Positions 18,406 through 25,971 of a stretch of DNA of 64,000 bases are shown here, one piece after another. The notes under the pieces were generated by a model that was not told where the DNA came from, did not search any database, and saw only the letters and a list, made by a program, of their open reading frames with translations. The stretch comes from Nocardioides oleivorans (GTDB lineage: Bacteria > Actinomycetota > Actinomycetes > Propionibacteriales > Nocardioidaceae), in contig NZ_SDWT01000001.1 of NCBI RefSeq assembly GCF_004137255.1, positions 372,001-436,000 on the forward strand. Reading direction: 5' to 3'. Made by a program: the position numbers and the translations under genes. Each line of letters starts with the position of its first letter. The stretch's first letter is position 1.

Positions 18406-20298
18406 ATGAGGAGCCCCGAGACCTTCGACGCCTACTACGTCGAGAACCGCACGCGACTCCTGCACGAGGCCTACGCGCTGACCGGTGACGCACCGGCCGC
18501 CCGCGCGGCCGTGCGGGACGCCTTCGTGGTCGCGTGGCACCACTGGCGCAAGGTGGGAGCCCTCGACGACCGCGACGGCTACGTCCGTCCGCTCGCCTTC
18601 CGCAGTGCCCGGCGGCGCCACACCGCGCGCATCTGGCACCGCGACAAGTCGCTCGACCCCGAGTGCCGCGCGACCCTCGACGCCCTCGCGAAGCTCACCC
18701 CGCGCCAGCGCGAGCTGCTGGTGCTCCACGGCCTCACCTCGCTGACGCTGACCTCGATCGGGCGCGAGGTCGGCCTCACCCGCGCCGACGCCGAGCGCGA
18801 GCTGCAGACCGCGACCGCGCAGTTCTCCCTGAACCGTGACCTGCCCACGACCGACATCCGCCGCCTGCTCGAGGACCTCGCCGCACCGCTGGAGGAGATC
18901 CGCTGGCCCCGCGCGACCGTCGTACGACGTGCGGGCGCGGCCCGGCGCCGCACCCACACCGTGATCGGCGCGGGGCTCGCCACCACGGCGCTCGTCGTGT
19001 CCGGGTCGCTGGTCGCGACGGGGTCGGGTGCCGAGCCCACCAGCCTCAGCGAGGAGAAGGCGACCGGCGCCATCACCGTCCACGACCCGGTAGAGCCGGC
19101 CGGCGCCGAGCTGATCAGCGAGGCCTCGCTCCTCGCCCCGACCCAGATGGCCCGCTTCGGCGCCGGGCTCGACTGGGAGGAGACCTCCACCACCGACAAC
19201 CTCGGCGGCGACGGGCTGATCCTCCCGTGCCAGCGCGAGCGCTTCGCCGACCCGGCTGCCGTGTCCGCCCTGGCCCGCACGTGGGAGGGATCGGCGACCC
19301 GGACCGTGCAGGCGAAGGTCGGCAAGGGCGACAACCAACGCACCCGCAAGCGGCAGGTCACGACCGTGCAGACCACGGCCACGCAGATGGTCGAGCTCTC
19401 CCCGAACGTCACCGCCGCAGAGGCGGGCCTGGCCACCGCCTCGATGTGGGTCGCCGGCTGCATCGACCCCCGCACCCAGCTGCTCGCCACCCAGACCGTC
19501 GAGCGGATCGGTGACGAGGCGCGGGCGTTCCGGTTGCGCTCGTGGGGCCGCAACCCGACCAACATCACGGTCGGGATCGCCCGCACCGGCAACCTCCTCG
19601 TGACCAACGTCGTCAGCACCCGCGGCCGGCCGATCAGTGACCGGGCCGCGCTGTCCGGCCTCGCCGCAGCCGTCAACGGGCTGTGCGGCACCGACGCGGC
19701 CACCGCCTGCGCCGGTCGGGCCCGCTCCACCACGACCCGTCCCCTCGACATCGGCAACCCGCCCGGCGTCCTGGCCGTCGTCGACCTGCCGCCGGTCGCC
19801 GCGGTCCGCGGCCCGTGGGTCGGCCTCGACCCGGTCAGGGCACGCACCAACGACGCCAACACCCGCTGCGACCGGACGTCGTTCCAGGGCAAGGGCATCA
19901 AGAAGGCGCTCACCCGCACGTTCGTCTTCCCCGAGACCCCCGAGGCCACCCAGCTCGGTCTCACCCAGACCGTCGGCAGGATGAAGCAGCCCCGCGCCCG
20001 CGCCTTCGTCGAGCAGGTCCGCTCGCGCATCCGGGCGTGCGGCCAGGCCAACCTCGGCACCAGCGTCACGCCGCTCACCTCGTCGTCGTCCGAGGGTCGC
20101 GACCTCAGCGTCTGGGCCCTGACCTTCCAGCTCAACGACGACCAGTCCTACCCGTTCCTGATGGCCATCGCCCGCGAGGGCACGGCGGTCTCCCAGCTCG
20201 GCTTCGCCCCCGACCGCGACATGACGATGTCGCGCCCCGACTTCGTCTCCCTGGCCCGCCGCGTCCTCGACCGGCTCGACACGCTCGACGGCGGCTGA
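18406..20298 (+). CDS. Sigma-like (ECF region 2/4) domain fused to a transmembrane extracellular domain
   Basis: A 630-residue single-chain protein. Residues about 1-150 resemble a SigE-type ECF sigma factor: FDAYYVENRTRLLHEAYALTGD and AWHHWRKV for region 2, then LAKLTPRQRELLVLHGLTSL and a helix-turn-helix IGREVGLTRADAERELQTA for region 4. Both regions are diverged. One membrane helix follows (about 186-206), then about 420 extracellular residues with several cysteines and no family I recognise. ATG 18406 has GGAGCGG 3-6 nt upstream. It looks like a fused form of the sigma/membrane pairs elsewhere in the window. It could be a membrane-held transcription regulator or a sigma-derived anchor. 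Confidence 0.78.
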   Translation: MRSPETFDAYYVENRTRLLHEAYALTGDAPAARAAVRDAFVVAWHHWRKVGALDDRDGYVRPLAFRSARRRHTARIWHRDKSLDPECRATLDALAKLTPRQRELLVLHGLTSLTLTSIGREVGLTRADAERELQTATAQFSLNRDLPTTDIRRLLEDLAAPLEEIRWPRATVVRRAGAARRRTHTVIGAGLATTALVVSGSLVATGSGAEPTSLSEEKATGAITVHDPVEPAGAELISEASLLAPTQMARFGAGLDWEETSTTDNLGGDGLILPCQRERFADPAAVSALARTWEGSATRTVQAKVGKGDNQRTRKRQVTTVQTTATQMVELSPNVTAAEAGLATASMWVAGCIDPRTQLLATQTVERIGDEARAFRLRSWGRNPTNITVGIARTGNLLVTNVVSTRGRPISDRAALSGLAAAVNGLCGTDAATACAGRARSTTTRPLDIGNPPGVLAVVDLPPVAAVRGPWVGLDPVRARTNDANTRCDRTSFQGKGIKKALTRTFVFPETPEATQLGLTQTVGRMKQPRARAFVEQVRSRIRACGQANLGTSVTPLTSSSSEGRDLSVWALTFQLNDDQSYPFLMAIAREGTAVSQLGFAPDRDMTMSRPDFVSLARRVLDRLDTLDGG

Positions 20299-20307
20299 CG
20301 ACCGCGA

Positions 20308-20336
20308 CGCAACCTTTTCGGCCCGGTCGTAGTCAT
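20308..20336 (+). promoter_or_regulatory. Putative ECF-type promoter before the lipoprotein gene
   Basis: GCAACC (in CGCAACC, 20308-20314) and GTCAT at 20332-20336, 17 nt apart. The boxes match those upstream of two sigma genes in the window. The second box ends 7 nt before ATG 20344, so the transcript would be nearly leaderless. Confidence 0.5.
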
Positions 20337-20343
20337 AAGGGGC

Positions 20344-21075
20344 ATGAGGCTCCGACCCGCGCTGACGGCGGCCGCCGTGGCCGGCACGCTGGTCGTGGCC
20401 GGCTGCGCGGTGCGCGCCGACGACGGCGGATCCACCGGGACCGACGCCGACGCCCCTTCCCCGGCGTCCGCCTCGTCCGGGACGGCGGGGACGCCCACGA
20501 CGCCCGCGCCGCCCGCACCGGAGGTCACGATCGCCGACGACTTCCCGCTGTCCGCCGGGATGGGTGGGCCGGACGACCTGGTCGCGACCTCCCGCACCGG
20601 CACCGGGCTGCGCGACCTCGCCCTCTGCGGCACCACTCCCCTGCGCGGCCTCGACACCCGTGACCGGATGGTCGCCGACAACAGCGGAGGCGAGTCCGCC
20701 AGCACGCGCGAGCTGGTGCTGCTCGGGAGCCCCGACGAGGCGGCCGCGGTCGCCGAGGCGTTCGCCGAGCTCCCGCCCACGTGCGGCGGCGTCGAGGCCA
20801 GCGGCGGCACCGAGGTGACCACGGACGTGCGTACGTCGCCCTTCGGACCCGCGCCGGCCACCATGCTGGTGCAGACCTACGCCTTCGACGACCAGCCCGG
20901 ACCCGGCGCGACCATCGTCCACGTGGTGCCCCTCGGTGCTGCGCTCCTCGTGTCGTCGACGTACGGCGGGTGGAGCACCGAGGAGCTCGCGGACGGCATC
21001 GCCTCGACGCGGGGCCCGCTCCTCGCGACCGTCGAGGCGATGGCGGCGTTCGAGGCGCCGGTGGAGGTCGGGTGA
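20344..21075 (+). CDS. Hypothetical lipoprotein
   Basis: A 243-residue lipoprotein with signal LTAAAVAGTLVVAGC (Cys21), an Asp/Ser/Thr/Pro linker to about residue 60, then a globular domain containing CGTTPLRGLDTRDRMVADNSGG and LPPTCGGVEASGG. I do not recognise the family. It lies 45 nt after the sigma-like fusion gene on the same strand but has its own GCAACC/GTCAT promoter, so it may be a target of an ECF factor or part of the sensing of the fusion protein. Confidence 0.75.
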   Translation: MRLRPALTAAAVAGTLVVAGCAVRADDGGSTGTDADAPSPASASSGTAGTPTTPAPPAPEVTIADDFPLSAGMGGPDDLVATSRTGTGLRDLALCGTTPLRGLDTRDRMVADNSGGESASTRELVLLGSPDEAAAVAEAFAELPPTCGGVEASGGTEVTTDVRTSPFGPAPATMLVQTYAFDDQPGPGATIVHVVPLGAALLVSSTYGGWSTEELADGIASTRGPLLATVEAMAAFEAPVEVG

Positions 21076-21252
21076 CGGTGCAGACGTACGGTGTCGTGTT
21101 CGAGAAAACGGGGTGCTAGACCATGTCCATACCTTCCACGCTCGCCAGCTCGGCGTGCCCGACGCTGCCGTCGCCGCGCCGGGTCAGCGCGGTCGCACCG
21201 GTGCGCCTGCTCGGCGCCCACGTCGTGTGGCGGATGCTGTGGGACGCGCGAC

Positions 21253-21276
21253 GTCCTGCGGTGCGTCCTGCGGTGC
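21253..21276 (+). repeat. Two direct copies of a 12-bp unit
   Basis: GTCCTGCGGTGC twice in tandem, followed by GTCC, in the 273-nt gap between the lipoprotein gene and sucD. Apart from this and the sucD terminator I see nothing in the gap. A plus-strand open frame of 74 codons here runs through the terminator and is judged non-coding. Confidence 0.6.
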
Positions 21277-21302
21277 GTCCCGCCCGGCAGCCGGCAGACA
21301 GA

Positions 21303-21332
21303 ACGGCCCCGCAGGTGGACCTGCGGGGCCGT
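21303..21332 (-). terminator. Terminator of the sucCD operon
   Basis: ACGGCCCCGCAGGT at 21303-21316 is perfectly complementary to 21319-21332, leaving a 2-nt gap (so a slightly larger real loop). It lies 16 nt past the sucD stop. On the minus strand it is followed by a T-containing stretch (TTCTGTCT). Confidence 0.85.
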
Positions 21333-21348
21333 CTGGAAGTGCTCTGAG

Positions 21349-22230
21349 TCAGAGACCCTGCAGGATCTCGCGCATCAGCTCAGCGGTCTCGGACGGCGTC
21401 TTGCCGACCTTGACCCCGGCGGCCTCGAGGGCCTCCTTCTTGGCCTGCGCGGTGCCCGAGGAGCCCGACACGATGGCGCCGGCGTGGCCCATGGTCTTGC
21501 CCTCCGGAGCGGTGAAGCCGGCGACGTAGCCGACGACCGGCTTCGTGACGTGCTCCTTGATGTAGGCCGCCGCACGCTCCTCGGCGTCGCCGCCGATCTC
21601 GCCGATCATCACGATCGCCTTGGTGTCGGGGTCGTTCTCGAAGGCCTCGAGCGCGTCGATGTGGGTGGTGCCGATGATCGGGTCACCGCCGATGCCGATC
21701 GCGGTGGTGAAGCCGAAGTCCTTCAGCTCGAACATCATCTGGTAGGTCAGCGTGCCCGACTTCGAGACCAGGCCGATGGGGCCCTTGCCCGCGATGGTGT
21801 GGGGCGTGATGCCGGCCAGCGACTCCTCGGGCGTGATGATGCCGGGGCAGTTCGGCCCGATCATCCGGGTGGACTTGCCCTCGAGGTACTGCACGACCTC
21901 GGCGGTGTCGAGGACCGGGACGCCCTCGGTGATCACCACGAGCAGCGGGATCTCGGCGTCGATGGCCTCGATCGCGGCGTCCTTCGTGAAGGCCGGCGGG
22001 ACGAAGGCGACGGACACGTTGGCGCCGGTCTCCTTCATGGCCTCCTCGACGGTGCCGAAGACCGGGAGCTCCTTGCCGCCGAGCTCGACGGTGGTGCCGG
22101 CCTTGCGGGCGTTGACGCCGCCGACGATGTTGGCGCCGGACTCGACCATCAGGGTCGTGTGCTTGGCACCCATGCCGCCCGTCATGCCCTGGACGATGAT
22201 CTTGGAGTCTGAGTTGAGGTAGATGCTCAT
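21349..22230 (-). CDS. sucD: Succinyl-CoA ligase, alpha subunit
   Basis: Forms succinate and ATP/GTP from succinyl-CoA together with SucC. It is 293 residues, normal length. Seen: the CoA-binding start [31 protein letters not shown], the [13 protein letters not shown] segment, and [12 protein letters not shown] containing the phosphorylated His. The ATG lies 18 nt after the sucC stop, so the two genes form an operon that ends at the hairpin 21303-21332. Confidence 0.98.
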   Translation of the reverse strand: MSIYLNSDSKIIVQGMTGGMGAKHTTLMVESGANIVGGVNARKAGTTVELGGKELPVFGTVEEAMKETGANVSVAFVPPAFTKDAAIEAIDAEIPLLVVITEGVPVLDTAEVVQYLEGKSTRMIGPNCPGIITPEESLAGITPHTIAGKGPIGLVSKSGTLTYQMMFELKDFGFTTAIGIGGDPIIGTTHIDALEAFENDPDTKAIVMIGEIGGDAEERAAAYIKEHVTKPVVGYVAGFTAPEGKTMGHAGAIVSGSSGTAQAKKEALEAAGVKVGKTPSETAELMREILQGL

Positions 22231-22248
22231 CGGTTCTGTTTCTCTCTC

Positions 22249-23418
22249 TCAGGCCTGGTGGGCGAGCTCGGCGGCCTTGTCGGCCGCGCCGTCCATCGTG
22301 TCGACCTGGGTGACCAGCGGGTGGTTGAGCTCGTCGAGGATCGCGCGGCCCTTGTCGACGTTGTTGCCGTCGAGGCGGACGACGAGCGGCTTGGTGGCGC
22401 TGTCGCCGAGGATCTCGAGGGCACCCTTGATGCCGTTGGCCACCTCGTCGCACGCGGTGATGCCACCGAAGACGTTGACGAAGACGCTCTTGACCTGCTC
22501 GTCGTTGAGGATCACGTCGAGACCGTCGGCCATGACCTGCGCGTTGGCGCCGCCGCCGATGTCGAGGAAGTTGGCGGGCTTCACGCCGCCGTGCGCCTCA
22601 CCGGCGTACGCGACGACGTCGAGGGTGCTCATCACGAGGCCCGCGCCGTTGCCGATGATGCCGACCTCGCCGTCGAGCTTGACGTAGTTGAGGCCCTTGT
22701 CCTTGGCCTTCGCCTCGAGCGGGTCGGCCTCCTCGCGGATCTCGAACTGCTCGTGCTCGGGGTGGCGGACCTCGGAGGCGTTGTCGTCGAGCGACACCTT
22801 GCCGTCGAGGGCCTCGAGCCTGTCGCCCTCGAGGCGGGCCAGCGGGTTCACCTCGACGAGGGTGGCGTCCTCCTGGACGTAGACCTGCCAGAGCTGCTGC
22901 ACCATCTCGATGGCCTGGTCGCGCAGCTCGGCGGGGAACTTGGCCTCGTCGACGATCGCGGCGGCCTTCTCCGGCGTGACGCCCTCGAGGGCGTCGATGC
23001 GGATCTGGCGCACGGCCTCGGGGTTGGTCTTGGCGACCTCCTCGATCTCCACACCACCCTCGACTGAGGCGATGCACAGGTGCGAGCGGTTCGAGCGGTC
23101 GAGGAGGAAGGAGAAGTAGTACTCCTCCACCGGCGGGGTGGCCGGCGTGACCAGGACGCGGTTGACGCGCAGGCCCTTGATCTCCATGCCGATGATGTCG
23201 CGGGCGTAGGACTCGGCCTCGTCGGCGGTCTTCGCGATCTTCACGCCGCCGGCCTTGCCGCGGCCGCCGGCCTTGACCTGCGCCTTGATGACCGTGACGC
23301 CGCCCATCTCCTCGGCGGCCGCGCGGGCCGCCTCGGGGGTCTCGGCGATCACGCCGAGCGTCGTTGCGACTCCGTGCTTGGCGAAGAGCTCCTTCGCCTG
23401 AAATTCCATCAGGTCCAC
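22249..23418 (-). CDS. sucC: Succinyl-CoA ligase, beta subunit
   Basis: ADP/GDP-binding subunit with an ATP-grasp fold, 389 residues. Seen: [17 protein letters not shown] at the start, [20 protein letters not shown] in the ATP-grasp domain, [20 protein letters not shown] for metal binding, and [20 protein letters not shown] near the end (VNVFGG here). GTG 23418 is chosen because it gives the conserved MDL(F/M)E(Y/F)QAK start of other actinobacterial SucC; ATG 23409 would lose the first three residues. It is divergent from the photolyase gene. Confidence 0.96.
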   Translation of the reverse strand: MDLMEFQAKELFAKHGVATTLGVIAETPEAARAAAEEMGGVTVIKAQVKAGGRGKAGGVKIAKTADEAESYARDIIGMEIKGLRVNRVLVTPATPPVEEYYFSFLLDRSNRSHLCIASVEGGVEIEEVAKTNPEAVRQIRIDALEGVTPEKAAAIVDEAKFPAELRDQAIEMVQQLWQVYVQEDATLVEVNPLARLEGDRLEALDGKVSLDDNASEVRHPEHEQFEIREEADPLEAKAKDKGLNYVKLDGEVGIIGNGAGLVMSTLDVVAYAGEAHGGVKPANFLDIGGGANAQVMADGLDVILNDEQVKSVFVNVFGGITACDEVANGIKGALEILGDSATKPLVVRLDGNNVDKGRAILDELNHPLVTQVDTMDGAADKAAELAHQA

Positions 23419-23535
23419 GAGGTGACCAGTCCTTTTCGTCTTGCGAACAGTGGCGGGGATTCCCTCTCGGCACCCTAGACCCGTCGAGCGACCGCGACGA
23501 GGCCGGGTGAGCGTGGTGGTGCTCACTCCGGGAAC

Positions 23536-23541
23536 TACGTT
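23536..23541 (+). promoter_or_regulatory. -10 box of a leaderless photolyase transcript
   Basis: TACGTT, 7 nt before ATG 23549; no ribosome-binding box is seen. The same hexamer occurs before the gene starting at 43661. Confidence 0.5.
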
Positions 23542-23548
23542 GGTGACC

Positions 23549-24871
23549 ATGTCGACCTCCGACTCGTCCGTGATGTGGTTCCGCCGCGACCTGCGCGTGC
23601 GCGACAACCCAGCCCTCCTCGCCGCGCTCGACGAGGGCACCGTGACGGCCCTCTTCGTCGTCGACCCGGCGATCTGGTCGAGGGCCGGCGCTGCCCGGCA
23701 GGCGTGGCTCGCGGCCAACGTGCTCGCGCTGGCCGAGAGGATCCCGCTCACCGTCCACCACGGCGATCCCCGGGACGTCGTGCCCCGCGTCGCCGACGGC
23801 CGCCGCGTCCACGTCTCCGCGGAGACCACGCCCTACGGCCGCCGTCGCGACGCCGCGATCGGTGACCGGGTGGAGCTGGTGGCCACCGGGTCGCCGTACG
23901 CCGTCGGGCCCGGCCTGGTGCGCAACGGCAGCGGCGACCCCTACCAGGTGTTCACCGCCTTCGCCCGCGCCTGGCGCGAGCACGGCTGGCCCGAGCCCGC
24001 GCACACCCCGCGCTCCCCCGCCATCGAGCAGGGCGACTCCCACGAGCGCGCGCTCGACATGCTCGAGAAGGCGGTCGCCGACGCGCCGGTCGACCTGCCC
24101 GCGGCCGGCGAGGATGCCGCCTGGCGGCGGTGGCGCTCCTTCCGCGACGACGGGCTGCGCGACTACCCCCGCGAGCGCGACCGGCCCGACCACGACGGCA
24201 CCTCACGCCTCTCGCCGTACCTCCACCTCGGGGTGCTCCACCCGCGCTCGCTCCTGGCCGACATGGACACCTCGTCGACCTACGCCAACGAGATCGCGTG
24301 GCGCGAGTTCTACGCCGACGTGCTGTGGCACACGCCCGAGTCCGCGTGGGAGGACCTGAAGCCGGCGCTGGAGGGCATGGCGTACGACGACCCCGAGGAC
24401 GCGATCGAGGCGTGGCGCACCGGCACCACCGGCTTCCCGATCGTCGACGCCGGGATGCGCCAGCTGCTCCACACGGGGTGGATGCACAACCGCGTCCGGA
24501 TGATCACCGCGTCCTTCCTCACCAAGGACCTGCACGTGTGGTGGCCGGTCGGGGCGCGGCACTTCCTCGACCTGCTCCTCGACGGCGACGTCGCCTCCAA
24601 CAACCACGGGTGGCAGTGGGTGGCCGGCACGGGCACCGACGCCTCTCCCTACTTCCGCGTGTTCAACCCCGTGACCCAGGGCCTGAAGTTCGACCCGCAG
24701 GGCGACTACGTACGTCGCTGGGTGCCCGAGCTCGACCACCTCCCGGGCAAGTCCGCGCACGAGCCGTGGAAGTCCGACGTGGGCTACGAGCAGGACTACC
24801 CGCTCCGGATCGTCGACCACGCCGACGAGCGTCGCGAGGCGCTCGACCGCTACCAGGCGGCTCGTGGCTGA
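23549..24871 (+). CDS. phr: Deoxyribodipyrimidine photolyase, CPD class I
   Basis: Light-driven repair of cyclobutane pyrimidine dimers with FAD and an antenna cofactor, 440 residues. The N-terminal alpha/beta domain starts [20 protein letters not shown]. The helical FAD domain contains [56 protein letters not shown], and the signature region [18 protein letters not shown], ending [18 protein letters not shown] 23549 is set by the family start and the leaderless -10. It is inserted between sucC and the M23 peptidase gene. Confidence 0.95.
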   Translation: MSTSDSSVMWFRRDLRVRDNPALLAALDEGTVTALFVVDPAIWSRAGAARQAWLAANVLALAERIPLTVHHGDPRDVVPRVADGRRVHVSAETTPYGRRRDAAIGDRVELVATGSPYAVGPGLVRNGSGDPYQVFTAFARAWREHGWPEPAHTPRSPAIEQGDSHERALDMLEKAVADAPVDLPAAGEDAAWRRWRSFRDDGLRDYPRERDRPDHDGTSRLSPYLHLGVLHPRSLLADMDTSSTYANEIAWREFYADVLWHTPESAWEDLKPALEGMAYDDPEDAIEAWRTGTTGFPIVDAGMRQLLHTGWMHNRVRMITASFLTKDLHVWWPVGARHFLDLLLDGDVASNNHGWQWVAGTGTDASPYFRVFNPVTQGLKFDPQGDYVRRWVPELDHLPGKSAHEPWKSDVGYEQDYPLRIVDHADERREALDRYQAARG

Positions 24872-24942
24872 CCCCCGCGCCCGGGTCCCCAAGTCCGGAT
24901 TCCGGACACCTCGCGGGTTGTGCACATCAATTTGATCGACAG

Positions 24943-24973
24943 TTGCACTTACCCGTGATCTTTCCGTTATGGT
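24943..24973 (+). promoter_or_regulatory. Promoter of the M23 peptidase gene
   Basis: TTGCAC at 24943-24948 and TATGGT at 24968-24973, 19 nt apart, in an A/T-rich stretch that stands out from its surroundings. A short inverted repeat (GGTCGG 24971-24976 with CCGACC 24988-24993) overlaps the start of the roughly 55-nt leader. Confidence 0.45.
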
Positions 24974-25032
24974 CGGTCGCGGTCTTGCCGACCGGACCCC
25001 CCTGACGACACGGCAGATTGGTAATCACCCCT

Positions 25033-25863
25033 ATGGGCAACCACCGAGCGGAGCGCGCACCCAAGCGCCGCACCTCGGCCACGCCTGCACCCGTGAACGG
25101 GAAGCGGCGCGCAGAACTGCCCCGCCGCTCGTCCGGCCGCCTGCGTTCGCTTCCGTCCCTGCCGCTCGTCGCCGGTGTCGCGGTCCTCGCGATCTCCGCG
25201 GGCGGCGCCGTGACCGCCTCGGGAGCCGACGTCTCGGCCCTGGCCAGCGCCGGCTCCTCGGTCGACGCCACCGGCGCGATCGGCGCGAAGGCCGGCCAGG
25301 CGCTCGCCCGCCGCGGCACGGTCACCAGCCGCGACTACACCCGCGAGGCAGGCGAGGAGACCGACCCCGAGCTGGTCGCCCTCGCCGAGAAGCAGATGGC
25401 CGAGCGCACGGCCAAGCTCGACGAGATGCGCAAGGCCGCCGAGAAGCAGGCGGCGAAGATCAAGGAGAACAAGTGGGTTCTCCCCCTCGACAACTACCAG
25501 ATCACCGCTGTCTTCGGGCAGTACGGCCTCTGGGCGAACTACCACACCGGTCTCGACTTCAACGGCAACACCGGTGACCCGATCCACTCCGTGGCCAACG
25601 GCACCGTGACCTTCACCGGCTACGACGGCGCCTACGGCAACAAGACCGTCGTCACGCTCGAGGACGGCACCGAGATCTGGTACTGCCACCAGACCACGAT
25701 CTACGTCTCCGTCGGCGACCAGGTCACCGGCGGCGAGACCATCGGCACCGTCGGCGCCACCGGCAACGTCACGGGCTCGCACCTCCACGTCGAGGTCCGC
25801 CCCGGCGGCGGTGGCCCGGTCGACCCCTTCCCCGAGTTCGTCGCCCACGGCGTCGTTCCCTGA
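25033..25863 (+). CDS. Membrane-anchored M23 (LytM-type) peptidoglycan peptidase
   Basis: Predicted zinc endopeptidase acting on the cell wall, 276 residues. A basic cytoplasmic arm (to about 45) is followed by one membrane or signal segment (LPLVAGVAVLAISAGG), a Lys/Glu-rich coiled-coil stretch (about 118-150) and the LytM domain. The metal ligands are visible as HTGLDF (first His and Asp) and HLHVEV (His-x-His). ATG 25033 is preferred over an upstream GTG frame because it starts directly with the basic arm. The gene lies between sucC and pcrA, the usual actinobacterial position for an M23 gene. Confidence 0.92.
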   Translation: MGNHRAERAPKRRTSATPAPVNGKRRAELPRRSSGRLRSLPSLPLVAGVAVLAISAGGAVTASGADVSALASAGSSVDATGAIGAKAGQALARRGTVTSRDYTREAGEETDPELVALAEKQMAERTAKLDEMRKAAEKQAAKIKENKWVLPLDNYQITAVFGQYGLWANYHTGLDFNGNTGDPIHSVANGTVTFTGYDGAYGNKTVVTLEDGTEIWYCHQTTIYVSVGDQVTGGETIGTVGATGNVTGSHLHVEVRPGGGGPVDPFPEFVAHGVVP

Positions 25864-25886
25864 TCGACGCCCTGCCACGCGCCGGG

Positions 25887-25951
25887 CGGTGCGTGAGCCA
25901 CGTTCCGGGACCGCGGGACGTGGGTGGGACACCGACGCGTCGGCGTGTCCC
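25887..25951. terminator. Two stem-loops in the convergent gap between the M23 gene and pcrA
   Basis: CCACGT at 25901-25906 pairs with ACGTGG further on (about 25918-25923), and GGGACAC-CGACG at 25926-25937 pairs with 25938-25951 with a 2-nt bulge. There is no long T-run. The segment starts with GCGGTGCGTGAG, also found in the mdh terminator hairpin. Confidence 0.5.
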
Positions 25952-25971
25952 CCGCGACGCGCGGCCGTTCG

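Noticed and set aside
21123..21347. Plus-strand open frame of 74 codons between the lipoprotein gene and sucD
   Set aside because: It has no ribosome-binding box, is Arg/Pro-rich as expected from random GC-rich sequence, contains a 12-bp tandem repeat and runs through the sucCD terminator hairpin.
24897..25032. Possible cyclic-di-AMP (ydaO-type) riboswitch before the M23 peptidase gene
   Set aside because: Cell-wall hydrolase genes in actinobacteria often have one, but the leader after the likely promoter is only about 55 nt and the conserved ydaO core is not seen.
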